This document shows positions 6,312 to 7,523 of a stretch of 7,523 bases of DNA, in pieces. Numbering within the stretch: position 1 is the first letter of the stretch; every line of letters starts with the position of its first letter. The stretch covers positions 1 through 7,523 of the forward strand of contig JAEYYQ010000437.1 of the NCBI GenBank assembly GCA_023428365.1, in the 5' to 3' direction. The notes under the pieces were generated by a model. That model made no database searches, was not told the DNA's origin, and was given only the letters and a program-made list of their open reading frames with translations. This DNA comes from Pseudomonadota bacterium. Its GTDB lineage: Bacteria > Pseudomonadota > Alphaproteobacteria > Rhizobiales > Hyphomicrobiaceae. Made by a program: the position numbers and the translations under genes.

Positions 6312-7115
6312 TCACTGCGCCGTGAGCCCGCCATCGACGACAACTTCAGTTCCCGTCATGTACTTGGCATCGTCCGATGCCAGAAACACGATCGCACGAG
6401 CCACGTCATCGACTTCGCACAACCGGCCGAGCGGGTGCAGTCCGCGAGTCGCCTCCCGGGCTGCCTCGTAGCTCGCCCCCGACATGACCTCGGCACGCCG
6501 GCCGAGGGTCTTCTTGCCCATGTCCGTTTCGATCACTCCGGGATGGACCGAGTTCACCCGAATGCGATCCCCCTTGCGGCCGAACGCGATTGCCGTCGAT
6601 TTGGTGAATAGCGTCACGCCGCCCTTGGTCATCGAGTACAGTGCATCGAGTGGCGAGCCTACGATCCCGGCGATGGACGATAAGTTGACGATGGCGCTTC
6701 CGTGCGCACTGGCACGCGCGCTTTCGCGCAACATTGGCGCCGCCAGCTTCGTGCCGAGAAACACGCCGGTCATATTGACCGCGACGAGCTTGTGCCAATC
6801 CTCCAGCGTGGCTTCCTCAAAATCGCGCGCGAGGAACGTACCGGCGTTGTTCACCAGAATATCCAGCTTGCCGAACCGTTTGGCTGTTGCCGTGAGGGCC
6901 GCTCCCCACGCCTCCTCCTTGGAAACATCCAGATCGACGTAAATGGCCTCACCGCCAGCGCTCGTTATTTCGTCCGCGGTCGCACGGCCCTGGTCCCGCA
7001 GAAGATCGGCAACAACGACACGCGCACCGGCCTGAGCCATCAGGCGGGCCGTTTCAGCACCGATCCCGCGCGCCCCTCCGGTAATCAACGCGACTTTGCC
7101 ATCCAGCCTGTTCAT
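6312..7115 (-). CDS. Short-chain dehydrogenase/reductase (SDR), classical type
   Basis: This 267-residue protein is a complete classical SDR. The cofactor loop TGGARGIG is at 12-19, Asp37 after beta-2 (VVVADLL) favours NAD over NADP, DLDV is at 61-64, and NNAG at 89-92. Asn114, Ser147 (NLSSIAG), Tyr160 and Lys164 (YSMTK) form the catalytic tetrad. HPGVIETDM at 191-199 and the C-terminal TGTEVVVDGG also fit. It should be a soluble, probably tetrameric enzyme interconverting an alcohol and a ketone; the substrate is not readable, although the style resembles cyclic alcohol or hydroxysteroid dehydrogenases. I start at ATG 7115 because a GGGAGAAG stretch (7130-7123) lies 7 nt upstream. An in-frame ATG at 7151 would add 12 arginine-rich residues without family character. 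Its 3' end lies 3 bp from the PPC gene stop. An AT-rich palindrome about 95 bp upstream could regulate it. Confidence 0.94.
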   Translation of the reverse strand: MNRLDGKVALITGGARGIGAETARLMAQAGARVVVADLLRDQGRATADEITSAGGEAIYVDLDVSKEEAWGAALTATAKRFGKLDILVNNAGTFLARDFEEATLEDWHKLVAVNMTGVFLGTKLAAPMLRESARASAHGSAIVNLSSIAGIVGSPLDALYSMTKGGVTLFTKSTAIAFGRKGDRIRVNSVHPGVIETDMGKKTLGRRAEVMSGASYEAAREATRGLHPLGRLCEVDDVARAIVFLASDDAKYMTGTEVVVDGGLTAQ

Positions 7116-7210
7116 TGCACGTCTTCTCCCCGATCGGATGCGATCGCTCATCCGCGATTATGGTTGCCCTTCCCATTCTGCAACCCACAGGCCTGGATCA
7201 TAAACTTGAC

Positions 7211-7230
7211 AATAATACTCAACTATTATT
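7211..7230. promoter_or_regulatory. Perfect AT-rich palindrome, candidate operator
   Basis: AATAATA (7211-7217) and TATTATT (7224-7230) are perfect inverted arms around a 6-bp centre, CTCAAC. The element stands out as an AT island in GC-rich DNA, in the 268-bp gap between the divergent starts of the SDR gene and the gene at 7384. TTGACA at 7206-7211, an exact sigma-70 -35 hexamer on the plus strand, abuts the left arm. No matching -10 lies at 16-18 bp; TATTAG at 7227-7232 would give only 15 bp. Size and symmetry fit a site for a dimeric TetR- or MarR-type repressor, but no regulator gene is in the window. Confidence 0.4.
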
Positions 7231-7383
7231 AGTGACGGAATACATCTTGAAGTGTCGGTCGCGGGGATCCGATGTCTGCCGGAAAGCATCCATATCTGGT
7301 GGCTTGAAACGCCGTTCCCGCGGCAATCGCAACAGCCACGCGCAGTCCAAGAATTGTGCTGCTGTTCCAGGTTGGGTTAAGGC

Positions 7384-7523
7384 ATGACACAGCACGCACG
7401 AGCGGCATTCTGCAGAGTTTCTGCGGCCACCGTCGGATTACGTCGGACTATTGCGTCAAAACGCGCCATACTTACGTTGGCGGCGATACTGAGCGTCGCG
7501 GCGGCATTGGGCCTTACCCCGCC
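7384..7523 (+). CDS. 5' end of an unidentified gene, probable signal peptide or membrane anchor
   Basis: From ATG 7384 the frame stays open to the window edge (46 codons visible), with an in-frame TAA just upstream at 7378. The peptide has a long basic N-terminus (RRTIASKR at about 20-27) followed by a hydrophobic, alanine/leucine-rich run (AILTLAAILSVAAALGL) ending in TPA, which looks like a Sec signal peptide or an N-terminal anchor. The family cannot be read from this part. No good ribosome binding site is placed: AAGG at 7379-7382 is too close and AGG at 7369-7371 rather far (12 nt), so a start further in remains possible. An exported or envelope protein is the likely product. Confidence 0.5.
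   Translation, partial: MTQHARAAFCRVSAATVGLRRTIASKRAILTLAAILSVAAALGLTP

Noticed and set aside
7115..7387. 90-residue plus-strand frame across the SDR upstream gap
   Set aside because: It begins antisense to the SDR start region, shows no family features and runs through the palindrome. It is most likely an open stretch by chance.

Overview
The window is an ordinary-looking chromosomal stretch from a GC-rich alphaproteobacterium, most likely a sphingomonad or a close relative. The strongest pointer to Alphaproteobacteria is an exact match to the EcfG (ECF15, PhyR-NepR-EcfG) general stress promoter consensus, GGAAC-N17-CGTT, in front of an hdeD-like gene. A near match (GGAAC-N17-GGTT) precedes a PPC-domain gene. 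The genus is an inference from gene style and promoter type; no rRNA or marker gene is present.

Layout, left to right. (1) 1-321 +: 3' part of a VOC/PhnB-like protein. (2) 354-387: strong hairpin in the gap. (3) 493-975 +: four-helix DUF1772 membrane protein. (4) 988-2031 -: patatin-like phospholipase, convergent with the previous gene. (5) 2146-3195 +: AI-2E (PerM-like) family transporter, divergent from the patatin gene. (6) 3294-3866 +: HdeD-family membrane protein under a predicted EcfG promoter. (7) 3872-5662 -: large membrane-anchored metallophosphoesterase, convergent with hdeD, with a hairpin spanning the two stop codons. (8) 5865-6308 +: PPC (DUF296) domain protein under a near-consensus EcfG promoter bracketed by an inverted repeat. 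(9) 6312-7115 -: short-chain dehydrogenase/reductase, tail to tail with the PPC gene, 3 bp between stops. (10) 7116-7383: gap carrying a perfect AT-rich palindrome. (11) 7384-7523 +: start of a gene that looks as if it encodes a signal peptide, cut by the window edge.

Most genes are single transcription units in alternating orientation, so there is no long operon. A loose theme is envelope and stress physiology: a lipid-acting hydrolase, two polytopic membrane proteins, an HdeD protein and a membrane phosphoesterase, with two likely EcfG-dependent genes flanking the phosphoesterase. I see no mobile element, tRNA, rRNA, CRISPR array or phage gene. I find no convincing new multi-gene system; the most interesting signals are the two stress promoters and the poorly characterised membrane metallophosphoesterase between the genes they drive.
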